Below, in pieces: positions 1 to 10,638 of a stretch of 64,000 nt of DNA. The notes below the pieces were generated by a model that saw only the letters and a list, made by a program, of their open reading frames with translations, was not told the DNA's origin and did not search any database. The stretch lies in the NCBI RefSeq assembly GCF_000226975.2, contig NZ_CP019285.1:868001-932000 (forward strand). The letters run 5' to 3'. Each line of letters opens with the position of its first letter. Position 1 is the first letter of the stretch. Source of the stretch: Halobiforma lacisalsi AJ5 (GTDB taxonomy: Archaea; Halobacteriota; Halobacteria; Halobacteriales; Natrialbaceae). The position numbers and the translations under genes were made by a program.

Positions 1-248
1 ACAACGTCTTCCTCGTCGTCGAGTACCGCGACCCCGACGCCGAGACGGTGATCATGATCGCCGGCCAGTACCGCCTGCGCGACGCTCCCGGAATGGCACA
101 GGCCGCGATCGACGAGGACGTCATCTACACCCGGGTTCGAACGCTCGACGGGACGGTGCTCGGCTCGTTCCAGCACGACGACTACGAGAAGTTCGTCCCC
201 GACATCGAGCGGGTCGCAAACTGGCACGGCGACGGCACCGAAGACTGA
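1..248 (+). CDS. Hypothetical protein, 3' end only
   Basis: The reading frame is open from base 3 and ends at TGA 246-248, so only the last 81 or so residues are present; the true start lies before the window. The fragment is acidic, with a hydrophobic strand (NVFLVVEYRD) near its beginning and an Asp/Glu-rich end. Third codon positions are GC-rich, as expected for a haloarchaeal gene. I recognise no catalytic motif and cannot name the family. An 82-bp inverted-end repeat begins on the last base of the stop codon. Confidence 0.7.
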   Translation, partial: NVFLVVEYRDPDAETVIMIAGQYRLRDAPGMAQAAIDEDVIYTRVRTLDGTVLGSFQHDDYEKFVPDIERVANWHGDGTED

Positions 249-329
249 TACGGATCCCCCTCCCGATGTACCGGGACGACCGCCACCGGGGTCGCGATTG
301 GGCTGGAACTGCCGGACGGTAAACCGTAT
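248..329. repeat. 82-bp dispersed element with inverted ends, copy 1
   Basis: The segment begins ATACGG and ends CCGTAT, forming 6-bp terminal inverted repeats. It aligns without gaps to 43612-43693, which is also 82 bp, with 13 mismatches (about 84% identity). Both copies begin at the A of the preceding gene's TGA stop. It encodes nothing. It could be a MITE-like element or a conserved 3' untranslated or transcription-ending element. The rest of the gap to 566 holds the promoter region of the ABC operon and no gene. Confidence 0.7.
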
Positions 330-566
330 GAGTGCCGTGATCCGGGTTCGACTCGAGCCCGAAGGCAGCATGGGCGAGAACAGGCGTTGTGGTGGCCGGT
401 TCGAATCGACCGACACACCTGTACAGTCGCGATCAGGGCCGGGTAGTCCCCGACACGTCAGTACTTTTCAAAACGAGATTACCGCCGGGAGACCCTAGGT
501 ACAACGATTATTCGCGTTATTTGGTAGAGGATAACAAAGGGTGCTCGACATCGTACCCACGAGGAG

Positions 567-2237
567 ATGGTACGACAGTCACTGCAGCCGACCCGTCGGC
601 GAGTTCTCGCCTCCGGGGCGGCTGTCTCCGCGGCGGCCATCGCAGGGTGCATCGGTGAGGATGGTGGCGACGGCGACGGGAACGGCGACGACGTTGCCGA
701 CATTAGCGAATTCCAGTACGATAGGGAAGAGCCGGACGACGGGGACCGGAGCGACTCCCTCGAGTTCCTCCAGCCGGCGGAACGGGACGAGGACTTCGAC
801 CCGGTCATCTCCTTCGACTCCTACAGCATGCAGGTCGCGAACCTCGTGTTCGACGGCCTCTACGAGTGGGACGACCAGCTAGAACTCGAGCCGAAGATCG
901 CCGACGGGATGCCCGAAGAGGAAGACGACGGCGAGACGTACATCTTCGAGATCCAGGAGGGTATCGAGTTCCACAACGGCGACGAGGTGACTGCCTCAGA
1001 CGTCGCACACTCCTTTACGGCTCCGGTGGAGGAGGAGACCCAGAACGCGGCGACCTACGGGATGATCGAGTCGGCCGAGGCGATCGACGACTACTCGCTC
1101 GAGGTCAACCTCGAGTTCCCGTACGGGCCGTTCACGCTGTCGACGATGGCCGTCCCGGTCGTTCCGGAAGAGGTCCGCACGGAGGACCGCGAGGCGTTCA
1201 ACACGGATCCGATCGGGTCCGGGCCGTTCCAGTTCGCGGATTTCCAGGCCGGCGAGTACGTCGAACTCGAGCGGTGGGACGATTACTGGGACGATCCGCA
1301 GCCGTACGTCTCGGAGATCCGGTTCGAGGCCGCACCGGACGACGCGAACCGTATCGCGCAGGTACTGGCGGGGGACACCGACGTCATCGACACCGTTCCC
1401 GCGACGGAGTGGGACGAAGTCGAGGGCGCGGACGGCGTCCGGATCCACGGAAGCCGCAGTCCGTCGTACATGTACCTCGCGTTCAACTGCAACGAGGGCG
1501 AAACGACCGATCCCGACGTCCGGCGTGCGGTCGGCCACTCGTTCTCGATGCGGGAGTTCGTCAACGAGCACCTCGGTCCGGCAGCCGAGCCGCTCGAGAG
1601 TCCGGTTCCGCCGATCACGAACGAATCGGGGAACTGGGACTTCCCGATGGACGAGTGGGAGGGAATGATGCCCGAGTACGACCCCGATCAGGCCGAGCAA
1701 CTGCTCGCGGACGCGGGCGTCCCCGACGACTGGGAGCCACGGATCATCGCGCCGGAAGGCGGTCCGCGGGAGGCCCTGGCCGAGCGCATCGGGTCGCGCC
1801 TGACCGAGATCGGCTACGGTGCCGACGTCCAGGGGATGTCGTTCGCGACGCTGGTCGACACGTACAACACCGGGAACGTCGACGACTACGAGATGTACCT
1901 GCTGGGCTGGACCGGCGGTCCGGACCCCGACGTCTACTACTACAACCTGTTCCACGAGAGCCAGGCCGGTGTCGGCCAGGGCCACTTCTACGAGGGACAG
2001 GGCGAGTTCCACGACAACATCCTGAACGCCCGCGAGAGCGCCGATCAGGAGGAACGACGGGAGTTGTACATCAGCGTTACAGAAGAAATCCTCGAGTACA
2101 TGCCCGTCCTCCCGGCATATTCCGAGCACAACACGATGGCCGCACGGGAAGAGGTCAAGGACCTCCACGCGCACCCGTCGGTCAGCTACAACCCGCGAAT
2201 CGTCTCCGACTACCAGAACACCTGGATCGACGAGTAG
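567..2237 (+). CDS. Peptide-type ABC transporter substrate-binding lipoprotein (SBP family 5)
   Basis: Captures an oligopeptide- or dipeptide-like solute outside the cell and delivers it to the permeases encoded downstream. The 556-residue length is normal for DppA/OppA-type proteins. The N-terminus has a Tat signal (TRRRVLASGAA, residues 9-19) and a lipobox AGC with Cys28 as the lipidation site. A short Asp/Gly linker precedes the family-5 domain. First gene of a five-gene operon. The start is the ATG that puts the Tat signal close to the N-terminus; GAGGAG lies directly before it. Family assignment is firm; the substrate (peptide, nickel, sugar) cannot be told from sequence. Confidence 0.9.
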   Translation: MVRQSLQPTRRRVLASGAAVSAAAIAGCIGEDGGDGDGNGDDVADISEFQYDREEPDDGDRSDSLEFLQPAERDEDFDPVISFDSYSMQVANLVFDGLYEWDDQLELEPKIADGMPEEEDDGETYIFEIQEGIEFHNGDEVTASDVAHSFTAPVEEETQNAATYGMIESAEAIDDYSLEVNLEFPYGPFTLSTMAVPVVPEEVRTEDREAFNTDPIGSGPFQFADFQAGEYVELERWDDYWDDPQPYVSEIRFEAAPDDANRIAQVLAGDTDVIDTVPATEWDEVEGADGVRIHGSRSPSYMYLAFNCNEGETTDPDVRRAVGHSFSMREFVNEHLGPAAEPLESPVPPITNESGNWDFPMDEWEGMMPEYDPDQAEQLLADAGVPDDWEPRIIAPEGGPREALAERIGSRLTEIGYGADVQGMSFATLVDTYNTGNVDDYEMYLLGWTGGPDPDVYYYNLFHESQAGVGQGHFYEGQGEFHDNILNARESADQEERRELYISVTEEILEYMPVLPAYSEHNTMAAREEVKDLHAHPSVSYNPRIVSDYQNTWIDE

Positions 2238-2349
2238 GGTCGACGGTGCCGGGGATCGACCCCTGACCGACTCGGCTCTCTCGAGGACACTTCGATATGA
2301 ACCCGACAAACGGCACCGCCCCTCGAAGATAGGCAGGTGGTTTCAAACC

Positions 2350-3348
2350 ATGGGACTCCTTCGCTACACGACGTACCGGTTCGCTCAGGCGATTCCCGTC
2401 CTGATCGGCATCTCCATCCTGACGTTCGTTCTGGCGAATCTGACGCCAGGGGATCCGGTCAGGCTCATGTTACAGGGCGTCGAGGCCGACCAGGAAATGA
2501 TCGAGCAGATCGAGGCCCAGTACGGGCTCGACAGGCCGCTGTACGAGCGATACCTCGACTACATGGCCGGCCTGGTCCAGGGCGATATGGGTCACAGCTT
2601 CCACCGGAATCGATCGGTTTCGCAACTGATCGCCAGCCGGATCGGGCCGACGCTGTTGCTGGTCCTGTCGGCGTACGCGTTCGCCCTCGTCACGTCGATT
2701 CCGCTCGGGATCATCGCGGCCAAGCGGCGCAACGAACCGTTCGATCACGTCTCGAGGATCATCGCCCTGATCGGGGTGAGCACCCCCTCGTTCTGGATCG
2801 GGATCATGTTGATCCTGATCTTCGCGGTCCAGCTCGGCTGGCTCCCCTCGGCGGGGCTCGTCTACCCCTGGTGGTCGCCCGAAACGTACGGCCACGACGG
2901 CTACGTCGAGCACTTCGTCGAGACGATACGCCACCTGCTGTTGCCGATGATCGCGCTGGGAACGCTGCAGATGGCGACGCTGATGCGCGTCGAGCGGACC
3001 CAGATGATCGAGTCGCTGCAGGGCGAGTACGTCAAACTCGCTCGAGCATACGGGGTGCCTGAACGGACCATCCTCCGGAAACACGCGTTCCAGGTCGCAC
3101 AGTTGCCGATCATCACGATCGTCGGTCTGAACCTGTCGACGGCGCTGGGCGGGGCCGTCCTCACCGAGTTCGTCTTCAACATCAACGGGCTGGGACGGCT
3201 GTTCTACGACGCGATCGTCCAGTTAGATTACCAGGTCATCATGGGGATCACGATGATCATCGCGACGATGTTCGTGATCGGCGTCATCATCACCGACATT
3301 GCGTACGCGTACATCGATCCGCGCGTCACCTACGGGGAGGCCGAGTAA
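2350..3348 (+). CDS. ABC transporter permease, DppB type
   Basis: First integral membrane subunit of the peptide-type importer. It has 332 residues with an N-terminal helix (RFAQAIPVLIGISILTFV), the conserved TPGDP stretch after it, a soluble loop, then five further hydrophobic segments. The EAA-like cytoplasmic loop that docks on the ATPase is visible (KLARAYGVPERTILRKHAF, about residues 230-248). It follows the binding protein after about 110 bases and ends 2 bases before the next permease gene, so the two are surely co-transcribed. Substrate unknown. Confidence 0.92.
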   Translation: MGLLRYTTYRFAQAIPVLIGISILTFVLANLTPGDPVRLMLQGVEADQEMIEQIEAQYGLDRPLYERYLDYMAGLVQGDMGHSFHRNRSVSQLIASRIGPTLLLVLSAYAFALVTSIPLGIIAAKRRNEPFDHVSRIIALIGVSTPSFWIGIMLILIFAVQLGWLPSAGLVYPWWSPETYGHDGYVEHFVETIRHLLLPMIALGTLQMATLMRVERTQMIESLQGEYVKLARAYGVPERTILRKHAFQVAQLPIITIVGLNLSTALGGAVLTEFVFNINGLGRLFYDAIVQLDYQVIMGITMIIATMFVIGVIITDIAYAYIDPRVTYGEAE

Positions 3349-3350
3349 CG

Positions 3351-4346
3351 ATGGCGGTCGGAGAAACCCAGGTCGAGAGCGGGGCCGAACCGGCCACCAA
3401 GGAGACCGAGACCGGCTGGCGAAACACCTTGCGGAAGATCAAGCGGGACACGACCGCGCGATGGGGATTGTACGTCATCACGATCGTGCTTGCCATCACG
3501 GCGTACACGCTCATCGACGGGAACCTCTCGCGGCTCACGTTCGGGGCCGTCTCGGATTTCACGATGGCGGAGACGCTCCCGATCTTCGAACACCCCGAGC
3601 GGCTGCCGCCGCCGGGCGAGGCGGAGACGAACCTGCCGCCCGCCTTCCACGCCGACGGAACGATGTCGCACCCGCTTGGCACCGATCCCAACGGCCGGGA
3701 CTACTTCACCCGGATCGTCTACGGGGCCCAGGTGTCGGTCAGCGTCGGCATCGCGGCGACGTTCCTCGGACTGCTCGGCGGGACGATCATCGGTGCCGTC
3801 GCCGGCTACTACGGCGGCTGGGTCGACGACGTCCTGATGCGGGCGATCGAGACCGTCTACGCCATCCCGCCGCTGATCCTCATCATCGTGTTCACGGTGT
3901 TCGTCAGCGGCGGCAGTCCCGACGTCATGTACGCCATCGTCGGCGTCGGGCTCGCGTTCATCCCGGTGTTCGCCCGGATCATCCGCAGCGAGGTACTGTC
4001 GGTCCGCGAGATGGACTACATCGAGGCCGCTCGAGCGGCAGGAGTGAAAGACCGCGACATCATCCTGCGTCACGTCATTCCGAACAGCTTCGCGCCGGTG
4101 CTAGTCTACGCGACGCTGCAGATCGGCGTGACGATCCTGATCGTGGCCGGCATCTCGTTCCTGGGCTTTGGCGCACAGCCGCCGACGCCCGACTGGGGCG
4201 AGATGCTCAACACCTCACACGGCTACATGCACTCGAACGTCTGGCTCTCGATCTGGCCGGGGCTGGCGATCATGATCACCATCATGGGCTTCAACCTGTT
4301 CGGCGACGGCCTGCAGGACGCGCTCGACCCACGTATCAACGAGTAA
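3351..4346 (+). CDS. ABC transporter permease, DppC type
   Basis: Second membrane subunit of the importer, 331 residues. The N-terminus (about 30 residues) is charged and cytoplasmic, followed by a transmembrane helix and a roughly 80-residue external insert that ends in the family hallmark HPLGTDPNGRDYFTR. Four or five more helices follow, with the EAA loop DYIEAARAAGVKDRDIILRH near residue 225. This order is typical of DppC/OppC proteins. The gene starts 2 bases after the first permease and ends 1 base before the first ATPase gene. Confidence 0.92.
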   Translation: MAVGETQVESGAEPATKETETGWRNTLRKIKRDTTARWGLYVITIVLAITAYTLIDGNLSRLTFGAVSDFTMAETLPIFEHPERLPPPGEAETNLPPAFHADGTMSHPLGTDPNGRDYFTRIVYGAQVSVSVGIAATFLGLLGGTIIGAVAGYYGGWVDDVLMRAIETVYAIPPLILIIVFTVFVSGGSPDVMYAIVGVGLAFIPVFARIIRSEVLSVREMDYIEAARAAGVKDRDIILRHVIPNSFAPVLVYATLQIGVTILIVAGISFLGFGAQPPTPDWGEMLNTSHGYMHSNVWLSIWPGLAIMITIMGFNLFGDGLQDALDPRINE

Positions 4347-4347
4347 G

Positions 4348-5541
4348 ATGACGATGAGTTCCGAACCACTACTTCGCGTCGAAAACCTCAAGACGCAGTT
4401 CTTCACGGACGCCGGTACAGTGCGCGCAGTCGACGGCATCTCCTTCGAGGTCCACGAAGGGGAGATCGTCGGCCTCGTGGGAGAAAGCGGCGCAGGCAAG
4501 AGCGTCGCCTCGATGAGCCTGCTCCGACTCGTCGAGAACCCCGGCGAGATCGTCGGCGGAGAGGTCACCTACAAGGGCGAGACCATCTTCGGCCTCGAGG
4601 AGGGGCCGGACGGCGAGTTGCGAGAACGCGATGACATGCTCTCGAACGAGGAGATGCGCGACCGCATTCGGGGCAACGAGATCGCGGTCATCTTCCAGGA
4701 CCCGATGGAGTCGCTGAACCCGGTCTTCACCGTCGGCGGCCAGTTGCGGGAGTTCATCGAACTCAACCGCGACCTCTCGCGGGAGGAAGCCCGCGAGGAG
4801 GCGGTCGACATGCTCAGGGAGGTGGGGATTCCCGATCCCGAGGAGCGATACGAGGAGTACCCACACCAGTTCTCCGGCGGGATGCGCCAGCGGGTCCTGA
4901 TCGCGATGGCGCTTGCCTGCGAGCCGAACCTGATCATCGCCGACGAGCCGACGACCGCGCTCGACGTCACCGTCGAGGGACAGATCATCGATCTCGTGGA
5001 CGACCTCCAGGAGAAGTACGGGACGAGTTTCATCTGGGTTACCCACGACCTGGGTGTGGTCGCAGAGATCTGTGATCGGGTCAACGTGATGTACCTCGGC
5101 GAGATCGTCGAGCAGGCACCGATCGACGAACTGTTTTACGACACGAAACACCCCTACACCGACGCCCTGCTGGACTCGATTCCCCGACCCGACCGAACGG
5201 TCGGCGAACTCGATCCGATCGAGGGCGTGATGCCGGAGGCGATCAGCCCGCCCTCCGGCTGTCGGTTCCACCCCCGGTGTCCGGACGCCCGGGAGGTCTG
5301 CCGGCGCGTCCACCCGGAAAACAGGGTCGTCGACACGACCGAGAGCGCGGAGCCACACCGCGCCGCCTGCGTCAAACATGACGCGTTCGACGTCGGCTAC
5401 GACGAGAGCCCGCCGCTCGAGAAGGAACCGCAGATGACCTCGGAGCCGGATGCGGATACGGAGGCGGGCGTGACGGGTCCCGGGCCCGGGCCCGGGACCG
5501 GACCCGGCTCGAGCAGCGGCGGAGGTGAGGGCAGTGAGTGA
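4348..5541 (+). CDS. ABC transporter ATP-binding protein, DppD type
   Basis: One of two ATPases powering the importer. Walker A is GESGAGKS (residues 45-52), the signature is FSGGMRQR and Walker B is LIIADEP; the Q-loop (FQDP) and H-loop (THD) are present. The C-terminal oligopeptide-transporter domain carries the Cys-containing motif GCRFHPRCP. The last 50 or so residues are a disordered tail with Gly-Pro repeats ([11 protein letters not shown]), encoded by an almost pure GC stretch near 5478-5512. The 3' end overlaps the next gene by 8 bases. A downstream in-frame ATG (4354) is a possible alternative start. Confidence 0.92.
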   Translation: MTMSSEPLLRVENLKTQFFTDAGTVRAVDGISFEVHEGEIVGLVGESGAGKSVASMSLLRLVENPGEIVGGEVTYKGETIFGLEEGPDGELRERDDMLSNEEMRDRIRGNEIAVIFQDPMESLNPVFTVGGQLREFIELNRDLSREEAREEAVDMLREVGIPDPEERYEEYPHQFSGGMRQRVLIAMALACEPNLIIADEPTTALDVTVEGQIIDLVDDLQEKYGTSFIWVTHDLGVVAEICDRVNVMYLGEIVEQAPIDELFYDTKHPYTDALLDSIPRPDRTVGELDPIEGVMPEAISPPSGCRFHPRCPDAREVCRRVHPENRVVDTTESAEPHRAACVKHDAFDVGYDESPPLEKEPQMTSEPDADTEAGVTGPGPGPGTGPGSSSGGGEGSE

Positions 5542-6967
5542 TACCGCTCAGGATCCCGGCTCCGATCGGGGCCCGGACGGGAACCGCTCCGTGATCGGCT
5601 CCGAGATGAGCGGCGAGGACGTCGCTCACGGCGAGACGCTCCTCGAGGTCGATAGCCTGAAGAAGTATTTCAGCCAGGAGTCGGGACTGCTCAGCGGGGT
5701 CTCCTTCGATCCGAGCCAGTTTCCGCCGATCGAGATCGGGCGGAACCGAGTCAAGGCGGTCGACGACGTGAACTTCGAGATCCGCCGGGGCGAGACGCTC
5801 GGGCTCGTCGGCGAGTCGGGCTGTGGCAAGAGTACCCTCGGGCGGACCATCCTGCGACTGCTCAAGCCGACCGACGGGAACATCTACTTCAAGGACCAGG
5901 ATCTCGCGGATCTGAGCGGCGAGGCGCTCCGACAGAAGCGCGCGGAGATCCAGATGATCTTCCAGGATCCCCAGTCGTCGCTGGACCCGCGGATGAAGGT
6001 CGGACGGATCATCGAGGAGCCGATGCGCGCCCACGGCATGTTGGACGACGAGGGACGGGAGGCACGGGCAAAGGACCTGCTCGAGAAGGTCGGACTCGAT
6101 TCGCGCCACTACAACCGTCACCCCCACGCCTTCTCGGGCGGCCAGCGCCAGCGGGTCAACCTCGCGCGGGCGCTGTCGGTCAATCCGGATTTCATCGTCT
6201 GTGACGAACCCGTCTCGGCGCTGGACGTCTCCATCCAGGCCCAGGTGCTGAACACGATGGAAGAACTCCAGGAGGAGTTCGGGCTTACCTACCTGTTCAT
6301 CGCCCACGACCTCTCGGTGATCCGGCACATCTCCGACCGGGTCGCGGTGATGTACCTGGGGAACGTCGTCGAACTCGCCGAGAAGGAGGAGCTGTTCGAG
6401 AACCCCCAGCACCCCTACACGGAGGCGCTGCTCGAGTCGATCCCCGTTCCAGATCCCCGACAGCGGGACGCTCGCGGCGTCCTCGAGGGGGAGGTTCCCA
6501 GCCCGGTGAACCCGCCCTCGGGCTGTCGATTCAGGACCCGGTGTCCGCGGCTGATCGCACCGGACGAGTACGCCTGGACCGACGAGGAGTGGGCCCACAC
6601 GCGGGCGTTCCTGCGTGCGGTCAAACGACGGACGTTCGAGCCGATGACGGCCGCGGAGATCGAAGCCGAGTTCTTCGGTGGGGAACTCCCGACGGGCGAC
6701 GCCGGCGAGATCGTCCGGCGAGCGATCGATCGCGTCGCGACGGATCGAGGGGACGCCGAGTCCAGGGTCGGGGCCGAGAGTGGTTCCGACGCCGCGGGAG
6801 GGCCCGAGGGCGTCGGCCACCCGAACGTCGACTGGGCGGAGGCGACCGAACTGTTGCTCGAGTCCTTTGCCAGGCAAAGCATCTGTGCGCGCGAGCGGCC
6901 GGCCTACGAAGTCGAACCGGAGTACGGGACGGAACCCCACTTCGCGGCGTGTCACCTCCATCGGTAG
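5534..6967 (+). CDS. ABC transporter ATP-binding protein, DppF type, with long C-terminal insert
   Basis: Second ATPase of the importer. Walker A is GESGCGKS (residues 93-100), the signature FSGGQRQR, Walker B FIVCDEP. I chose GTG 5534 because GGAGGTGA (5521-5528), a perfect match to the 16S rRNA 3' end, sits 5 bases before it; GTG 5525 overlaps that site. The C-terminal domain begins normally (GCRFRTRCP), but about 90 acidic residues separate it from the last Cys-containing segment (SICARERP ... AACHL), making the protein (477 residues) much longer than the usual 320-350. Last gene of the operon. Confidence 0.9.
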   Translation: MSDTAQDPGSDRGPDGNRSVIGSEMSGEDVAHGETLLEVDSLKKYFSQESGLLSGVSFDPSQFPPIEIGRNRVKAVDDVNFEIRRGETLGLVGESGCGKSTLGRTILRLLKPTDGNIYFKDQDLADLSGEALRQKRAEIQMIFQDPQSSLDPRMKVGRIIEEPMRAHGMLDDEGREARAKDLLEKVGLDSRHYNRHPHAFSGGQRQRVNLARALSVNPDFIVCDEPVSALDVSIQAQVLNTMEELQEEFGLTYLFIAHDLSVIRHISDRVAVMYLGNVVELAEKEELFENPQHPYTEALLESIPVPDPRQRDARGVLEGEVPSPVNPPSGCRFRTRCPRLIAPDEYAWTDEEWAHTRAFLRAVKRRTFEPMTAAEIEAEFFGGELPTGDAGEIVRRAIDRVATDRGDAESRVGAESGSDAAGGPEGVGHPNVDWAEATELLLESFARQSICARERPAYEVEPEYGTEPHFAACHLHR

Positions 6968-7128
6968 CCGCGTCGAGCCGGATTCGGCCCGTCGGCTCCC
7001 GCATCGGGTTTTCACAGCTTCTACCTGGAACGGAGGTGCGGTACCGTCCCGTTCGTCCCGAAATATTATACACCACGATTCTTCATCGTAAAAAGGTTTA
7101 AGAGGTCGAGCCAACTATTTACTCATGT

Positions 7129-7284
7129 ATGAGTAAGATTATAGCGGTCCTCGCGACCCACAGCGGAATCGCCGCGAAAGCACAGCGTACAATCGAACAC
7201 TCCCCCGAGTTCTCCGGGGTTCAGACGAGCGACCGGGGGCAGCCGGATCGACAGGTCCCTGCCGGTGGCTTCCTGACAGGATGA
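7129..7284 (+). CDS. Possible 51-residue protein beside the IS element
   Basis: ATG 7129 opens a 51-codon frame beginning MSKIIAVLATHSGIAAKA and ending in TGA 7282-7284. A TATA-like AGGTTTAAG (about 7096-7104) lies 25-30 bases before the ATG, the usual spacing for a leaderless transcript, and a second AT-rich box (attatac) lies further upstream. I do not recognise the protein. The second half is Gly/Pro/Gln-rich and may be non-native, so the frame may be a gene remnant cut by the neighbouring IS element. Positions 6968-7128 and 7285-7350 hold nothing else I can identify. Confidence 0.25.
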   Translation: MSKIIAVLATHSGIAAKAQRTIEHSPEFSGVQTSDRGQPDRQVPAGGFLTG

Positions 7285-7473
7285 GGCAGCGCTCTCGAGA
7301 CACGGTGCGGTATCAGCCTCCGCTCCGTTCCGTTCGCCTTACGGAGAATCAAGGAGAAAGCCCCGTGCTTCAGCGCGGGGATGAATCCGACAGTCGATGA
7401 CACAACCCACCGACGATAGCACAGCCTGATATTCCAACAGATACTTAAGCTAACGTATCTAATTACAGTTGTA

Positions 7474-8808
<1,335 letters not shown>

Positions 8809-8812
<4 letters not shown>

Positions 8813-9396
8813 CTGATTCTGATCGTCGTCACGTCGCTGGGACTGAACGCGTCCTCGTGAGTCGCGACGAACGCGCGGATTTCGTACTCACCAGGGTCGG
8901 GAACGACCGACTCGTGACGGTCGCCGTTCCGGACCCGCTCGAATCGACCGTTCCAGGTGAACGACGCGCGCTTCGTCTCGCCGCCGCGAAAGCTAAACGA
9001 CGACGGGTTCGCCCGCGTGTACCGGCGCTCGTCGCTTGCCTCGAGTTCGCCGTCGACGGACCAGCCCCAGCGGCGCTGCTCGGGGGTCGGTACCTCGACG
9101 GGGACGGGGAGGCGGTTCTCGAACTCGACCGTGATCTCGACCGGCTCGTCGCGGTCGTAGACGGTCCGATCGGTCTCGACCGAAACCGAGATCGCACGCC
9201 GGCCGATCGACGTCGGGAGCAAGGCGGAGAGAAACGTCGCGGCAGTGTATCGGGAGCGGTCGCTCGAGGAGTCGTCCCCGTTCAAGCGACCGTGGCGGTG
9301 CTGGCTGGAATCCGAACGTGACGGACGGCCGAACCGCGAGCCGTCGCTCACACCCTGACTCGAGGACGTTCCGTCCCGCGGTCGCGAGCCGACCAT
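8809..9396 (-). CDS. Hypothetical protein with Ig-like (BsuPI-like) C-terminal domain
   Basis: 195 residues. The first 65 or so are Ser/Arg/Asp-rich and probably disordered. From about residue 68 there is a beta-rich domain (ISVSVETDRTVYDRDEPVEI, then VEFENRLPVPVEV and PGEYEIRAFV) resembling the Ig-like fold of BsuPI-type and other haloarchaeal surface-associated proteins. No signal peptide is evident. A TTTAGTTT box about 27 bases before the ATG supports the start. The stop codon (8809-8811) lies inside the right end of the TnpB element, so the original C-terminus may have been altered by the insertion. Function unknown. Confidence 0.7.
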
Positions 9397-9462
9397 GAGG
9401 GATCGAACGACGGTGAGAAACTAAAACGGTCCGCTGATCGTCGCCCCACGCGAGGGGCGTCG

Positions 9463-9624
9463 TCACCGCCAGGCCGGAAGCGTCGGTGCGGCGTCGGCTT
9501 CCATCGAGAGCCAGGCGCCGTCGGCGGAGATGTCGGCGATGACATACTCGTCGCTCGAGTCGGTCGTATCGATCGAGCCGACGACCGTGTCGGCGGGCGT
9601 CGTGGCGTGGGGGTTCGTCGCCAT
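9463..9624 (-). CDS. Small haloarchaeal conserved protein (53 aa)
   Basis: Acidic 53-residue protein (MATNPHATTPADTVVGSI ... LSMEADAAPTLPAW). Its composition and compact form fit the many short conserved haloarchaeal proteins of unknown role. ATG 9624 is preferred over the longer frame because a TTTATA box lies about 25 bases upstream on this strand. A perfect 19-base inverted repeat (9629-9647) lies between that box and the ATG. No domain recognised. Confidence 0.65.
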   Translation of the reverse strand: MATNPHATTPADTVVGSIDTTDSSDEYVIADISADGAWLSMEADAAPTLPAWR

Positions 9625-9628
9625 GTAT

Positions 9629-9647
9629 GTGAGTGACAACCACTCAC
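9629..9647. promoter_or_regulatory. Inverted repeat GTGAGTG-acaac-CACTCAC, possible operator
   Basis: Perfect 7-bp arms with a 5-bp spacer, lying between the TATA-like box (about 9648-9653) and ATG 9624 of the minus-strand small gene. A repressor bound here would cover the transcription start. A hairpin-forming leader is the alternative. No binding protein can be named. Confidence 0.45.
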
Positions 9648-9786
9648 GTATAAACTCATCGGATCGAACTGTCTCTCGAGCCGACCGAACGGGAGAGGGA
9701 ATCGGTGCGAGGGAGCGACCCCCCGGGCAGGTGTGCACGGACGGGAAGCACGGGGTTTATACTGATTTTCGCCCTACCGTGGGGAT

Positions 9787-10638
9787 ATGAACGTAGCCGA
9801 CGCGATGACGCCGCGCGAGGACGTGGTGACCGCCGACCTGCCGGGTACCCGGTCGGACGTCCTCGAGTACCTGCAAGAACAGTCGTTCTCGTCCGTGCCG
9901 GTCGTGAAACCGACCGACGACGGCCCGGAATACCGCGGCCTGATCTCGCGGGACGCGCTGATCGAACAGCCCGACGAGGACCAACTCGTGATGCTGATGG
10001 ACGACGTTCCGACGACGACGGCCGAGACGTCGCTCGAGGAGGTCGCCCGAACGATGGTCGAGGAGGGCGCGCGCCGCGTCCCGGTCGTCGACGGCGAGTT
10101 CGAGGGGATCGTCACGGTGACCGACGTGATCCACGCGATCGCGACCGGCGACCAGGAGACCGAAGGGACGGTCGAGGAGTACGTCAGCGAGAACGTCAAC
10201 ACGACCTACGAGGGCGCGCCGCTGCCGGTCGCCGAGCGGGAACTGTACTACGCGAACGTTCCCTACACGGTCGCGCTGGGTGACGACGGACGGATGAGCG
10301 GCGTCCTCACGGAGGTCGACATCCTCGACGTCGCCCGCATCGTCGAGGGCGAGGAGGAGACCGGCGACAACTTCCCGGATCAGGACTCCGACTGGTCCTG
10401 GGAGGGGATCAAGGGCGTCGGAAGCCGCTACCTGCCGACGCGGGACATCGAACTCCCGGCCGGTCCCGTCAGCGAGTTCATGAGCGACGACGTCGTGACG
10501 GTTTCGGGCGGCGCGTCGATCCAGGAGGCCGCACAGCGGATGATCAGCAACGACATCGAACAGATCCCGATGGTCACGGCCGAACAGCTCACCGGTATTA
10601 TCCGTGACGTCGACATCCTCGAGGCGCTCTATGAGTGA
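9787..10638 (+). CDS. CBS-domain protein
   Basis: 283 residues built of four CBS motifs arranged as two Bateman pairs. The first starts at the N-terminus (VADAMTPREDVVTADLPGTR), the second near residue 75, the third near 135 and the last after PVSEFMSDDVVTVSGG. Such modules bind adenosine ligands and regulate partner proteins; stand-alone versions are common in haloarchaea and their partners are mostly unknown. A TTTATACT box about 29 bases before ATG fits leaderless transcription. The stop overlaps the start of glyS by 8 bases, so the two genes are translationally coupled. The functional link to GlyRS is not known. Confidence 0.9.
   Translation: MNVADAMTPREDVVTADLPGTRSDVLEYLQEQSFSSVPVVKPTDDGPEYRGLISRDALIEQPDEDQLVMLMDDVPTTTAETSLEEVARTMVEEGARRVPVVDGEFEGIVTVTDVIHAIATGDQETEGTVEEYVSENVNTTYEGAPLPVAERELYYANVPYTVALGDDGRMSGVLTEVDILDVARIVEGEEETGDNFPDQDSDWSWEGIKGVGSRYLPTRDIELPAGPVSEFMSDDVVTVSGGASIQEAAQRMISNDIEQIPMVTAEQLTGIIRDVDILEALYE

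Noticed and set aside
866..2266. Long Arg/Gly-rich frames opposite or offset to real genes (for example 866-2266, 3299-4351, 5372-7114, 59337-61427).
   Set aside because: These are shadows of GC-rich genes; their translations are arginine-rich and lack domains, while the alternate frames encode recognised proteins.
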